Positions 8,073 through 16,003 of a stretch of 36,977 bases of DNA are shown piece after piece. The notes beneath the pieces are model-generated. The model did not search any database. It had not been told where the DNA came from and saw nothing but the letters and a program-made list of their open reading frames with translations. Both the position numbers and the translations under genes were made by a program. The stretch is from Ichthyobacteriaceae bacterium (lineage in GTDB: Bacteria; Bacteroidota; Bacteroidia; Flavobacteriales; JADGDT01). The stretch is taken from the NCBI GenBank assembly GCA_016744755.1, contig JADGDT010000020.1:1-36977 (forward strand). Reading direction: 5' to 3'. Position 1 is the stretch's first letter. Every line of letters starts with the position of its first letter.

Positions 8073-9068
8073 TTATTTAAAAAAGAAATTCGGAAAAGCT
8101 TCCTTTGGTTCTTTTCTTAGAATATGAAGTTTAAAATTAGAAAGCAAAAATCCATATCCATAAGATGTAAACTGAATTAATGATGTAATTACCGACATCA
8201 AAGCAATTTTGGGTGATTTAGTTTGCGATAAGGCATTGCTCATTATCAAGAGTAGGTATATTGTCACCAAAAGAATTGGAAGTTGGCAAATGGGACTTAT
8301 TACCAAAGCAAATAATAAGTAAAGTGTAAATAATGTTGGAAACCAAAAAGTTATTTTCCCAGTGCCTTTATGCCATTTTGATAAAATTGGTCTAACAACT
8401 CCAAATTTATACACTTGGGTTCTGAAACTACTCCACGATATTCTACGCTTGTGAAAAACTTTGGCATCGGGTATTAAAGCAGTTTCAAATCCAGCATTCC
8501 ATATTCTGAAAGTTAAATCTGGATCTTCGCCAGGGTGTATTTTGCCATAACCTTTTGTAGCTTCAAATGCCTCTTTAGAAATCCCCATATTGAAACTTCG
8601 TGGTTGAAATTTTCCAACTTGTTTTTTCCCTCCACGTATTCCTCCAGTGGTTAGAAAAGATGTCATCGCAAAATTTATAGCTTTCTGCAAATCGCTAAAC
8701 GAATCATGGGCATCATCTGGTCCACCAAAAGCATGAACATAATTTGATTCCAAAAAACCATCTACTTCTTGTAAATAATTTGGAGGTAGAATCACATCAG
8801 AATCAAGAATGATAAAATATTCTCCTCTTGCTCTTTGCATTCCGTAATTACGAGAATCACCAGGTCCGGAATTTAGTTTGAAATAGTACGAAAGATTTAA
8901 CTTGTCACTAAATTCTTCGATAATTGAATCACTTTTTTCACTAGACCCATCTTCTACAATAACTATTTCGTAATCTCTATCAAACTCAACTTGACTAAAA
9001 CTTTCTAGAAGTTCTCTTATCTCATTAGGTCTATTAAAAACTGGAATTATAAAAGAATAGTTTAACAT
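8073..9068 (-). CDS. Family 2 glycosyltransferase
   Basis: Transfers a sugar from a nucleotide donor to a glycan or lipid acceptor, probably at the inner face of the membrane. The GT-A fold starts at FIIPVFNRPNEI, with the metal-binding ILDSDVI segment (the DxD position) and the downstream PGEDPDLTFRIW acceptor/base motif. Two or three hydrophobic segments lie near the C-terminus (FWFPTLFTLYLLFALVI and following). The track starts at 9170, but I place the start at the ATG at 9068, which gives 331 residues beginning MLNYSFIIPVFN. The extra 34 upstream residues are unlike the family, and a -7 element lies at 9083-9090 inside them. First gene of a two-gene operon with the AEC transporter. Acceptor unknown. 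Confidence 0.9.
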   Translation of the reverse strand: MLNYSFIIPVFNRPNEIRELLESFSQVEFDRDYEIVIVEDGSSEKSDSIIEEFSDKLNLSYYFKLNSGPGDSRNYGMQRARGEYFIILDSDVILPPNYLQEVDGFLESNYVHAFGGPDDAHDSFSDLQKAINFAMTSFLTTGGIRGGKKQVGKFQPRSFNMGISKEAFEATKGYGKIHPGEDPDLTFRIWNAGFETALIPDAKVFHKRRISWSSFRTQVYKFGVVRPILSKWHKGTGKITFWFPTLFTLYLLFALVISPICQLPILLVTIYLLLIMSNALSQTKSPKIALMSVITSLIQFTSYGYGFLLSNFKLHILRKEPKEAFPNFFFK

Positions 9069-9082
9069 GAATATTTTTTTTG

Positions 9083-9090
9083 CGAAGATA
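9083..9090 (-). promoter_or_regulatory. -7 promoter element of glycosyltransferase operon
   Basis: The minus strand reads TATCTTCG, 14 bases before the ATG at 9068. It helps decide that start against the longer ORF. Confidence 0.45.
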
Positions 9091-9177
9091 GTATTTTCAA
9101 TGAAGACATTTGTTGTATTGAAGAAGACAATTATTAAGGTTCTGAATTTAATAAAACCAGCCAATTTCATGAAATCA

Positions 9178-9210
9178 TACTAAAGTACTATCCGGTTTTG
9201 TACTAAAGTA
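9178..9210. promoter_or_regulatory. Paired TACTAAAGTA sites in divergent intergenic region
   Basis: The decamer TACTAAAGTA occurs exactly at 9178-9187 and 9201-9210, 23 bases apart (about two helical turns). Each copy is itself a dyad (TACT-nn-AGTA). The pair lies between the divergent glycosyltransferase and lipoprotein genes, as expected for a dimeric regulator's operator. No regulator is known. Confidence 0.35.
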
Positions 9211-9274
9211 TAACTAATATTAACACTCAAGGTTATAGTTTTACATCATAAATAAATCTTAAAATAATTATACT

Positions 9275-9718
9275 ATGAAAAATTTAAAATTGCATTCCCT
9301 TGTATCTATGTTCCTGATTGTTGGGATGACAGCATTTACATCTTGTGGTAAAGACAGCATTGATGTTAGCGATAAAGATGAAAAAGGAACATTTAGTCTG
9401 ATGATAGATGGTACCAAGGAAGAAGGTACAATTGTATTTAATGGTGCTGCTATAGGAATTAGAACTATTTCTGCCGAAAATTCAAACATAGAACTTGGTA
9501 TCTTACTTAATGAAGAAGAATTTAAAAGTGGAGCATTATTAGATATTGGTACTATGTGCTACTTAGCAATGGGAACGAGAACAGCATTGGCAAAATCAGG
9601 AAAAGTTAAAGTAGTTAGTACTTCTAGAATAGAGTTTTCTAATGCAATATTTACAGAATATGATGATGAAGGTAAAACATCAGACATTAGTGTATCAGGT
9701 TTTATAAGTTCTAAATAA
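9275..9718 (+). CDS. Small hypothetical lipoprotein
   Basis: Unrecognised 147-residue envelope protein. A type II signal peptide ends in the lipobox AFTSC (Cys24), followed by GKDSIDVSDKDEKG, a short linker. The rest alternates hydrophobic and polar residues and is predicted beta-rich (FSLMIDGTKEEGTIVFNGAAIG; KVKVVSTSRIEFSNAIF), which resembles the small beta-sandwich lipoproteins frequent in Bacteroidota. It is a single-gene unit: the divergent glycosyltransferase lies upstream and a strong hairpin terminator follows the stop. Paired decamers upstream may regulate it. No functional claim can be made. Confidence 0.8.
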   Translation: MKNLKLHSLVSMFLIVGMTAFTSCGKDSIDVSDKDEKGTFSLMIDGTKEEGTIVFNGAAIGIRTISAENSNIELGILLNEEEFKSGALLDIGTMCYLAMGTRTALAKSGKVKVVSTSRIEFSNAIFTEYDDEGKTSDISVSGFISSK

Positions 9719-9765
9719 AAATATTTTTCTATTTTAATAGGGATATTACAATGATTTCTACAACA

Positions 9766-9797
9766 AAAAAGTCCAACCGTCTAAGGTTGGACTTTTT
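9766..9797. terminator. Bidirectional intrinsic terminator
   Basis: Perfect 13-bp stem AAAAAGTCCAACC / GGTTGGACTTTTT with loop GTCTAA. Flanking A and T runs let it work for the lipoprotein gene (plus) and for cydB (minus). Confidence 0.88.
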
Positions 9798-9817
9798 GAT
9801 TATATATTCTTTTTACA

Positions 9818-10891
9818 CTAATGATCGTAACCGATATTGTCTAACTTTCCTTTAAATAGTTTGTGAACTATTACGAAATAAATAACAACAAGAAGCATTG
9901 CAAATATCCACCAATACAACCCTACTTCTAAGCTGTAATCTGTAGCTTTCATACTTTGTACTGTCAAAGGTGGATTAACACTATTTGTTGATGGTAACAA
10001 TATTGGGAACATTGCCATTATTGATGTTAAAATTGCACCAAAAATAAAAGTTGCCGATGATAAGAAAATTGCACCTTCTTTATTCATTCTATTCATAACA
10101 AAAACTCCAATTAGCCCTGCCAATGCTAGTATCGGGAAAATAAACAACAACGGATTCTCTACGAAATTGTTCATAGGATTTGGCTTTAGTGCAAAAATAG
10201 AAACAATAGATATCATCACTAATACTACTTGTACACTCAAGAAAATAGGTATAAGTTTTTTCATCTTAGCATTAGTTCTACCAGATAATTTATACCTCAA
10301 CCAACTTGCTCCGTGGGTTGTAAGTGTTGTTGCTGCAACTAGCCCTAGTAGTACTGTAAACCAGTCTAAAACACCCACTTCTTGCATAAAAGGTGAAAAT
10401 GAAGAATTCCAAAGGGGAACAAAGAAATTATGAGTTTCATACCTTGACACACCATCTACAACACCTCCAAGGTTTACACCTCGTACTACATTTCCTAAAG
10501 CTGCACCAAAAAATATTGCCAAAAACAAACTAGCCAACCCAAAAGCTTTATCCCAAATTACTCTCCATATTTCATTTTCTAATAAGTTTCTTAGTTCTAA
10601 GCCTATACCTCTAAAAATGAGTAGCCATAAAACCATTATCAATGGCAAATAAAAACCACTAAATGCTGTTGCATAGAGTGTTGGAAATGCAAAAAACAAG
10701 ACTCCACCTCCTGCAATTAACCAAACTTCATTACCATCCCAATACGGCCCAATTGCTTGAGTCATTTTTGTTCTCTCATCTTCATCTTCCGAAAAAAGAA
10801 GATGAAGTATACCTACTCCAAAGTCGAACCCATCTAAAATCACGAAAATGGTTAACATTGCTACTATTACTACTGCCCAAAATATTTCCAT
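9818..10891 (-). CDS. cydB: Cytochrome bd ubiquinol oxidase subunit II
   Basis: Integral membrane partner of CydA in the bd-type terminal oxidase, which oxidises quinol and reduces O2 with high affinity without pumping protons. The 357-residue protein begins MEIFWAVVIVAMLTIFVILDGFDFGVGIL, where the ILDGFDFG motif is the CydB hallmark. It continues with GPYWDGNEVWLIAGGG, also conserved, and shows eight or nine hydrophobic helices. It follows cydA with two bases between the genes, so the two are co-transcribed. A bidirectional terminator closes the operon. No cydX-like small ORF or cydDC was seen nearby. Confidence 0.96.
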   Translation of the reverse strand: MEIFWAVVIVAMLTIFVILDGFDFGVGILHLLFSEDEDERTKMTQAIGPYWDGNEVWLIAGGGVLFFAFPTLYATAFSGFYLPLIMVLWLLIFRGIGLELRNLLENEIWRVIWDKAFGLASLFLAIFFGAALGNVVRGVNLGGVVDGVSRYETHNFFVPLWNSSFSPFMQEVGVLDWFTVLLGLVAATTLTTHGASWLRYKLSGRTNAKMKKLIPIFLSVQVVLVMISIVSIFALKPNPMNNFVENPLLFIFPILALAGLIGVFVMNRMNKEGAIFLSSATFIFGAILTSIMAMFPILLPSTNSVNPPLTVQSMKATDYSLEVGLYWWIFAMLLVVIYFVIVHKLFKGKLDNIGYDH

Positions 10892-10893
10892 GA

Positions 10894-12246
10894 TTATTCG
10901 GCTTTATTTAAATTAATTTTTTCTGGTCCTTGATAAATTACTTTTCCTACCAGTCCTAAAAATAATAATCCAAGTAAAATGTAAAGTCCAATAAACCCTA
11001 GTAAAGTAAATAAGGCATTACCTGCCGATACTGTTTCAGAAAAACCTTGATTTGTTCTAAGTAAATTATAGACTAACCATGGCTGACGACCTAGCTCAGA
11101 TGTGTACCACCCTGTAAGATTTGCAATATATGGGAAAGGAAACGCAAACATCAAAATCCACATATACCACCTGCGATTGTATAATTTTCTTTGCCACAAA
11201 AAGAATGTTCCAATAACCATTATCAATATAAAAATTGTTCCTAAACCAACCATCATATGGTAGGCATAGTAAAGACCTGGTATGCTTGTAGGCCAATCCT
11301 CTTTAGGGAAATCATTTAACCCTTTTATCTCTGCATCCCATCTTTCGTAAGTAAGGAAACTAAGTACATTAGGCACTTCAATTTTGTTGTCTAATGTTTG
11401 GTGAAGCATATTTGGTTGACCTATAAGTACAATTGGTGCACCTTCTACAGAATCAAATAAACCTTCCATTGCTGCTAAGGTTACGGGCTGATGTTCTGCT
11501 ACTTGTTTTGCTAGCCAATCGCCCGTAGGTACAGCTAACATTATACTCGCAAAAAGTCCAAAATTCACTCCTAATTTCACGTATAGTTTGCCAAAATTTC
11601 TATGTTCTTTTTTTAGCAAATAATATGCTCCAACAGCTGCTACAACAAAAGAAGAAGTTAACAATGATGCCATTTGATTGTGTAAATAAGAAGGTATCAA
11701 CCAAGGATTAGAAAATAATGCCGAAAACTCGGTAAGTACAAATTTTCCATTTTCTAAAATTTCGAAACCAACTGGATTTTGCATCCAAGAATGAGTTGCT
11801 ATAATAAACAGTCCACTTAACCAAGAACCTAAAAACACAAGAAATGCCGAAAGGAAATGAATTTTCCTGCCAACTAATTTTTCTCCAAAAAGAAATATTC
11901 CAAGGAAACTAGATTCTAAAAAGAAAGAAAACATTCCTTCCATAGCTAGAGTCTGACCAATTATATTTCCTGTTAATTCAGAAAACCTAGACCAGTTTGT
12001 GCCAAATTGAAACTCCATAGGAATTCCTGTCACAACTCCCATTACAAAGTTTACGGCAAATATTTTAGCCCAAAACTTTGAAGCTGAGTTGTATTTTTCA
12101 TCATTTGTTTTTAAATGAAGAGCTTTTAAAAATACTATAATTAATGATAACCCCATTGTTAATTGAGGAAACAGATAATGAAACGTAATGGTAAACGCAA
12201 ATTGTAATCTGTGAAACAATAGAGCGTCGGAAAGTGCTTCGTGCAT
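10894..12246 (-). CDS. cydA: Cytochrome bd ubiquinol oxidase subunit I
   Basis: Haem-carrying quinol oxidase subunit in the inner membrane. Visible conserved features are His23 in the FHYLFPQLTMG segment (equivalent to E. coli His19, the haem d ligand side), the MEFQFGTNW motif, the Glu-containing EGMFSFFLESSF helix, His in LHNQMAS (haem b595/b558 region) and GRQPW. At 450 residues it lacks the long C-terminal Q-loop insert of E. coli CydA, so it belongs to the short Q-loop class. It leads the cydAB operon. A -7 element and a 10-bp inverted repeat lie upstream, suggesting control, most plausibly by oxygen or redox state (inference). Confidence 0.96.
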   Translation of the reverse strand: MHEALSDALLFHRLQFAFTITFHYLFPQLTMGLSLIIVFLKALHLKTNDEKYNSASKFWAKIFAVNFVMGVVTGIPMEFQFGTNWSRFSELTGNIIGQTLAMEGMFSFFLESSFLGIFLFGEKLVGRKIHFLSAFLVFLGSWLSGLFIIATHSWMQNPVGFEILENGKFVLTEFSALFSNPWLIPSYLHNQMASLLTSSFVVAAVGAYYLLKKEHRNFGKLYVKLGVNFGLFASIMLAVPTGDWLAKQVAEHQPVTLAAMEGLFDSVEGAPIVLIGQPNMLHQTLDNKIEVPNVLSFLTYERWDAEIKGLNDFPKEDWPTSIPGLYYAYHMMVGLGTIFILIMVIGTFFLWQRKLYNRRWYMWILMFAFPFPYIANLTGWYTSELGRQPWLVYNLLRTNQGFSETVSAGNALFTLLGFIGLYILLGLLFLGLVGKVIYQGPEKINLNKAE

Positions 12247-12278
12247 AACTGAATAATTATGTTTAAAATTATTACTTG

Positions 12279-12319
12279 CAAAAGTAAACCTACTTTATAA
12301 ATTTATGTATTATAAAGTA
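12279..12319 (-). promoter_or_regulatory. cydAB promoter with inverted-repeat operator
   Basis: The minus strand has TACTTTTG at 12286-12279, 32 bases before the cydA ATG. Just upstream is a perfect 10-bp inverted repeat, TACTTTATAA (12291-12300) and TTATAAAGTA (12310-12319), with a 9-base spacer. Its centre falls about 23 bases upstream of the -7 element, where the -33 contact would be. This placement suits a regulator-binding site. It does not match the FNR/CRP consensus. Confidence 0.5.
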
Positions 12320-12438
12320 TAGATTATTTTTATATCGATAAATAAATCACAACATTAAATTTAGTGAAATGAGAGTTAATTATTTACAGAACAATTTAAA
12401 ATTATTGTCATATAAAAACATGTGTTAGATTTTGTTTT

Positions 12439-12846
12439 TTATTCTACAGCACCAAAATCTTCAAACTTTAATTCTCCCAAAATATTAAATAACGAAAACC
12501 CTTTATCTACATAGTTATTTATCCCTCCCGAAAGATCTAATACATTTTTATACCCGTATTCTTTAAGAGCTATCTGTGTCATCGCACTAATACCTCCTCC
12601 TATACAATAAAGTACTATTTTGGTGTCGTCTTTAATATTAGGTATCTTTTCGGCTAACGAAGTTTCTACATAACCTCTGTTCATATTTATTGCCCCACGT
12701 ACATGTCCTGCGTTAAATTCAGCATCGCTACGTAAATCGATAATTAAAGTTTCAGAATTCTCTTTTATGAAATCCTGAAATTGGAAAGGGTTTAGGTGTT
12801 CCGCTTTTTGAACAAATGGTTGTACTATTTCTTGTTTTGTTTTCAT
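12439..12846 (-). CDS. Single-domain rhodanese-like protein
   Basis: 135-residue cytoplasmic rhodanese fold, with ENSETLIIDLRSDAEFNAGHVRGAINM (the CH2A-like DxR..EF..GH motif) and the active-site loop CIGGGIS near residue 89. The catalytic Cys is present, so sulfur transfer or a related persulfide role is possible, but the loop differs from the classical CRSGxR thiosulfate rhodanese loop. No signal peptide is visible. It lies between cydA and rnhA, on the same strand, with about 110 to 190 bases on each side, and may be its own transcription unit. Physiological partner unknown. Confidence 0.9.
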   Translation of the reverse strand: MKTKQEIVQPFVQKAEHLNPFQFQDFIKENSETLIIDLRSDAEFNAGHVRGAINMNRGYVETSLAEKIPNIKDDTKIVLYCIGGGISAMTQIALKEYGYKNVLDLSGGINNYVDKGFSLFNILGELKFEDFGAVE

Positions 12847-12954
12847 TTTATAACAATTTTATTTTTTATTGTAGAATTCATAGTAGCAAAGAATTAGAAA
12901 GATAGCTGTTGACTTCAAATTATTAATACAAGTACTAATGAATCTATGTTTTTC

Positions 12955-13419
12955 TTAACCCATTGATATATTCTCGTATCCTTCGTCAGCTATTAAGTAT
13001 TTTGAATTTGCTGCCATTACTGCGAGCTGATCGGCTCTTTCGTTGCCAGGGTGTCCGGCATGGCCTTTTATCCATTTAAATTTTACATCGTGCTTACGAT
13101 ATATTTTAAGAAAACGTATCCATAAATCGGAGTTGACTCTATTTTTGAAACTTTTCTTCTCCCAACCGTAAACCCATCCTTTTTCTACAGAATCAACTAC
13201 ATATTTTGAGTCTGACCAAATTAAAACTTCCGAAGGTCCTTTAAGAGCCTCCAAAGCCACAATTACTGCCAATAGCTCCATGCGGTTATTTGTAGTTTTT
13301 ATAAATCCTTGAGCCAACTCTTTCTTATATTTTTTATCTTCCGTTTCTAGTATGGCACCATAGCCTCCTGGACCAGGGTTACCTAATGCAGAACCATCTG
13401 TAAATACAACTATCTTCAA
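12955..13419 (-). CDS. rnhA: Ribonuclease HI
   Basis: Cleaves the RNA strand of RNA:DNA hybrids. At 154 residues it is the E. coli size, and the catalytic set is complete: Asp8 (VFTDGSALGNPG), Glu48 (NNRMELLAV), Asp70 (IWSDSKYV) and Asp130, with the accessory His120 in KGHAGHPGNERAD. There is no N-terminal hybrid-binding extension. A TACTTTTG -7 element lies 32 bases upstream of the ATG, and a strong terminator of the next operon separates it from the PepSY gene, so it is transcribed from its own promoter. Confidence 0.97.
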   Translation of the reverse strand: MKIVVFTDGSALGNPGPGGYGAILETEDKKYKKELAQGFIKTTNNRMELLAVIVALEALKGPSEVLIWSDSKYVVDSVEKGWVYGWEKKSFKNRVNSDLWIRFLKIYRKHDVKFKWIKGHAGHPGNERADQLAVMAANSKYLIADEGYENISMG

Positions 13420-13451
13420 GAGAAATTATTTGTAGAGTTATTAATAATTGG

Positions 13452-13459
13452 CAAAAGTA
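13452..13459 (-). promoter_or_regulatory. -7 promoter element of rnhA
   Basis: The minus strand reads TACTTTTG, a full consensus match 32 bases before the rnhA ATG. Confidence 0.6.
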
Positions 13460-13497
13460 ATGATACCTATATTTATTTGAAAGTAGAAACTAATAAA

Positions 13498-13532
13498 AGA
13501 AAAGGCTTATCTATTTCAGATAAGCCTTTTCT
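13498..13532 (-). terminator. Intrinsic terminator of the OB-lipoprotein/PepSY operon
   Basis: Perfect 15-bp stem AGAAAAGGCTTATCT / AGATAAGCCTTTTCT with loop ATTTC, 18 bases after the stop of the PepSY-TM gene. The U-tract in the minus-strand transcript is short. Confidence 0.8.
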
Positions 13533-13549
13533 AAACTTTAAGTATGTAT

Positions 13550-14110
13550 TTATATTACTAACATCAAAAAAACCGATGGAATTAATATTCCAAGTAATGT
13601 CCAATAGAGTCCATATTTAGTAATACCATATTTGCCTTTTACAAGAAATAAACCGCTAATTGATACTATTATAAGTATCACAGCAAAAATATCTGAAAAC
13701 CAAACCCATAAACTTTCACGATTGTAATGCAGAAAATTAAATTCATAAAAGAATGGACGCCTATTTATAACTTCAATAATTGCAACCTTTTTGCCAGCAA
13801 TTACATCTACAACTCCTCCTTTTACGAAAATACGAACTGAACCATCCGATCTTTCAAAATGTTTCTTATAGGTAAGACTTGGAGCTATTTCTGTTAGTAA
13901 GTTCTTAGCAGACAACTTACTTTGACTATCATCAAAACTAATTACACTACTCGAAACTGTGTAACTCGGATTCCAATCGTTAATATGATTTAACGATATG
14001 CCCGAAATAGCGTAGATAAATGTTAACCCAAAAATAAGGAACCCCAAATCACGATGAATTACACGAAACCAAATACGCCATTTTCTTTTCTTGAATTTTT
14101 CTAAATTCAT
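13550..14110 (-). CDS. PepSY-associated transmembrane protein
   Basis: 186-residue membrane protein of the PepSY_TM_like group. The N-terminus (KWRIWFRVIHRDLGFLIFGLTFIYAISGISLNH) is the typical first helix with the WFRVIHRDLG motif. A short periplasmic region with beta segments follows (residues 45-125), then LHYNRESLWVWFSDIFAVILIIVSISGLF and a last helix at the C-terminus, giving three helices. Related proteins sit in iron, copper or haem-linked loci, but the function is not established. It follows the OB-fold lipoprotein gene by 12 bases, so the two are one operon that ends at the hairpin at 13498-13532. Confidence 0.87.
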   Translation of the reverse strand: MNLEKFKKRKWRIWFRVIHRDLGFLIFGLTFIYAISGISLNHINDWNPSYTVSSSVISFDDSQSKLSAKNLLTEIAPSLTYKKHFERSDGSVRIFVKGGVVDVIAGKKVAIIEVINRRPFFYEFNFLHYNRESLWVWFSDIFAVILIIVSISGLFLVKGKYGITKYGLYWTLLGILIPSVFLMLVI

Positions 14111-14122
14111 AAGACAATATTA

Positions 14123-14671
14123 TTAATCAAATTTAGTGAAAGAGATTCCATCTACATGATAAATAGATTTGTACCCTTTTTCGGTAGAAGCAATTTCCTC
14201 TCGTAATTTTTTTATCTGATCTTCTTGTTTTTTATTTTCTTCTTCATCATGTCCTTCTCCGTCACCTTCCCCATCGTGGTTCTCTTTCATACTATCTTCC
14301 ATTTGGTTTATGTATGCTTCATCTATTCTTTGTTCTATTAAAATCCCTCTTACTTCAATGTCACTACCTATTAGATCAGCATCAAAGCCACGTATTTCGC
14401 CACCTGCTTCAATTTTTATTCTTAAATCTTCGGTACTTCCAAATACAAAAGCTCTTTTCCCCGAATGCTTGCAAACATGGTCTACTGTGCCTTTTAAGAT
14501 TACTTCTTGATTAACTAATTTATCTTTTTGATCTAATAACTGATCGACAGTTAATAATACAATTTCTTTATTTTTAACCTGATTATCAGATGGTGATTCG
14601 GAATTAGTTTCCTCATTATTACACCCTATAAAAGCTAAAGCTAGTAGGGATATTGCTAGATATTTTTTCAT
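14123..14671 (-). CDS. OB-fold lipoprotein with acidic His-containing segment
   Basis: 182-residue lipoprotein with lipobox AFIGC (Cys17). Residues 40-125 look like an OB-fold of the tRNA_anti-like type found in Bacteroidota lipoproteins (VNQEVILKGTVDHVCKHSGKR; DLIGSDIEVRGILIEQR). The HVCKHSGK element places Cys and two His residues close together. A very acidic stretch with His follows (ENHDGEGDGEGHDEEENKK), then a short helix and a C-terminal IYHVDGISFTKFD strand. The Cys/His group and acidic loop suggest metal binding, by inference only. First gene of the operon with the PepSY-TM protein; promoter at 14698-14705. Confidence 0.82.
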   Translation of the reverse strand: MKKYLAISLLALAFIGCNNEETNSESPSDNQVKNKEIVLLTVDQLLDQKDKLVNQEVILKGTVDHVCKHSGKRAFVFGSTEDLRIKIEAGGEIRGFDADLIGSDIEVRGILIEQRIDEAYINQMEDSMKENHDGEGDGEGHDEEENKKQEDQIKKLREEIASTEKGYKSIYHVDGISFTKFD

Positions 14672-14697
14672 TGTAATGAATTATAAGTTAATAATTT

Positions 14698-14705
14698 CAA
14701 ATGTA
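14698..14705 (-). promoter_or_regulatory. -7 promoter element of OB-lipoprotein/PepSY operon
   Basis: The minus strand reads TACATTTG, a full match, 26 bases upstream of the ATG at 14671. Confidence 0.55.
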
Positions 14706-14787
14706 ACAATAGTCACTAATATTAACGGTGACAAGTATCATATTTGATTATTTATTAATTTTTAGAAATAGACAGTGTTGATAGTTC

Positions 14788-15792
14788 TTATTCTGACAAA
14801 TATTTTTCAGAAACTTCTTTTATTACTTTATCAATAGGTTCAAATGAAAAATCTAATGTTTCTATTATTTTTTTATTACTGAATTTACTAGTAGTTATTG
14901 CACTCTTTGCAGAATCTTTGGTAAGTCTTTGTTTTGCTCCAAATAAGATTGATTTCACTACATCTAGCTTCCATGCTATAGAAAGCATCCATTTTTTTGC
15001 ATGAATAGTTGGCGGTTGTATGTTTATATTTTGAGCAATAGAAGAGAAAACTTTTTTATACGAAATGTTTTCAGAATTAATCACAAATCTTTCGTTTACC
15101 ACATCTGAATCCATCAATGAAATCATTGCTCTTGCAACATCGTTTACTCCAACAAATCCACTTCCACCATTTGTGTAAAATTTCATCCCTTTATTTACAG
15201 CCGTGAATAATTTCCCTGAGCTAGTATTCCAAAAACCTGGACCAATAATTATTGATGGGTTAACGATAACTGCATTTAATCCTTCTTCAATACCTCTCCA
15301 AACTTCCATTTCTGCGCCATTCTTAGAAATTCCATAGCCACTATTTACAGCATCAGGGTTCCAGTAATCCTCTTCTGTTGCTTCAGATTCGTCTAATGGT
15401 TTTGATAATGTTGCAATAGAACTAACATGACATAGTTTCTGTATATTGTTTGATAAACATAAATTCACCACATTGGCTGTTCCATCAATATTTACTTCTT
15501 TCATTAGTTTTTCACCTCTCTTATCAAAAGACACAATAGCAGCAGAGTGGTAGACTTTTGAAACATTGTTAAAAGCTATTTCTAATGATGGCAGATCAAG
15601 AATATCACCTTTCACCCATTCTACTTTTTCAAAAAGTTCTGTATGATTTTTGGTATAATAAGCAAATACTGATTTCACTTGCTCAAACTTTTCCTTATTT
15701 CTATAAAGAGCTTTAACTCTTTGTTCTGTTTGCAATAAGTGATATAATAGGTGCGAACCTAGTAATCCTGTGCCTCCTGTAACTAGTATCAT
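14788..15792 (-). CDS. NAD-dependent epimerase/dehydratase family protein
   Basis: Extended short-chain dehydrogenase/reductase. The dinucleotide motif GGTGLLGSH is at residues 6-14, the structural Asp of VKGDILDLPSL follows, and the catalytic YxxxK is Tyr153-Lys157 in SGYGISK. The NPSIIIGPG motif supports the dihydroflavonol-reductase-like branch of extended SDRs. The C-terminal substrate region is not diagnostic, so the substrate is unknown. Single gene on the minus strand. A TATATTCG element ends only 4 bases upstream of the ATG, which suggests a leaderless or nearly leaderless message. Confidence 0.9.
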   Translation of the reverse strand: MILVTGGTGLLGSHLLYHLLQTEQRVKALYRNKEKFEQVKSVFAYYTKNHTELFEKVEWVKGDILDLPSLEIAFNNVSKVYHSAAIVSFDKRGEKLMKEVNIDGTANVVNLCLSNNIQKLCHVSSIATLSKPLDESEATEEDYWNPDAVNSGYGISKNGAEMEVWRGIEEGLNAVIVNPSIIIGPGFWNTSSGKLFTAVNKGMKFYTNGGSGFVGVNDVARAMISLMDSDVVNERFVINSENISYKKVFSSIAQNINIQPPTIHAKKWMLSIAWKLDVVKSILFGAKQRLTKDSAKSAITTSKFSNKKIIETLDFSFEPIDKVIKEVSEKYLSE

Positions 15793-15796
15793 ATTG

Positions 15797-15804
15797 CGAA
15801 TATA
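15797..15804 (-). promoter_or_regulatory. -7 promoter element abutting the epimerase ATG
   Basis: The minus strand reads TATATTCG, 4 bases upstream of the ATG at 15792. Transcription would begin at or next to the start codon. Confidence 0.4.
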
Positions 15805-15951
15805 TAAATATTTGAAGCTTCACTACTTTTGATAAGTGTTTTTTTATCAGAATCAACAATTATTAGATTTTATTTTTAGGGTGTTAATATATAAAGTGTT
15901 TTTTGTGAATATCTTTTCAGGTATATCTACTAATGCTTTTGTTTTGAAATG

Positions 15952-15959
15952 TACATTTG
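15952..15959 (+). promoter_or_regulatory. -7 promoter element of DUF4271-hemD unit
   Basis: TACATTTG is a full match to TAnnTTTG, 44 bases upstream of the ATG at 16004. Confidence 0.5.
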
Positions 15960-16003
15960 ACAGAAATAACCACTTACTTATAGTAAGATCATAAAAAAGA
16001 TAA

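Noticed and set aside
9069-9170. N-terminal extension of the glycosyltransferase ORF
   Set aside because: The extra 34 residues do not resemble GT2 proteins and contain the promoter element; the start at 9068 is better.
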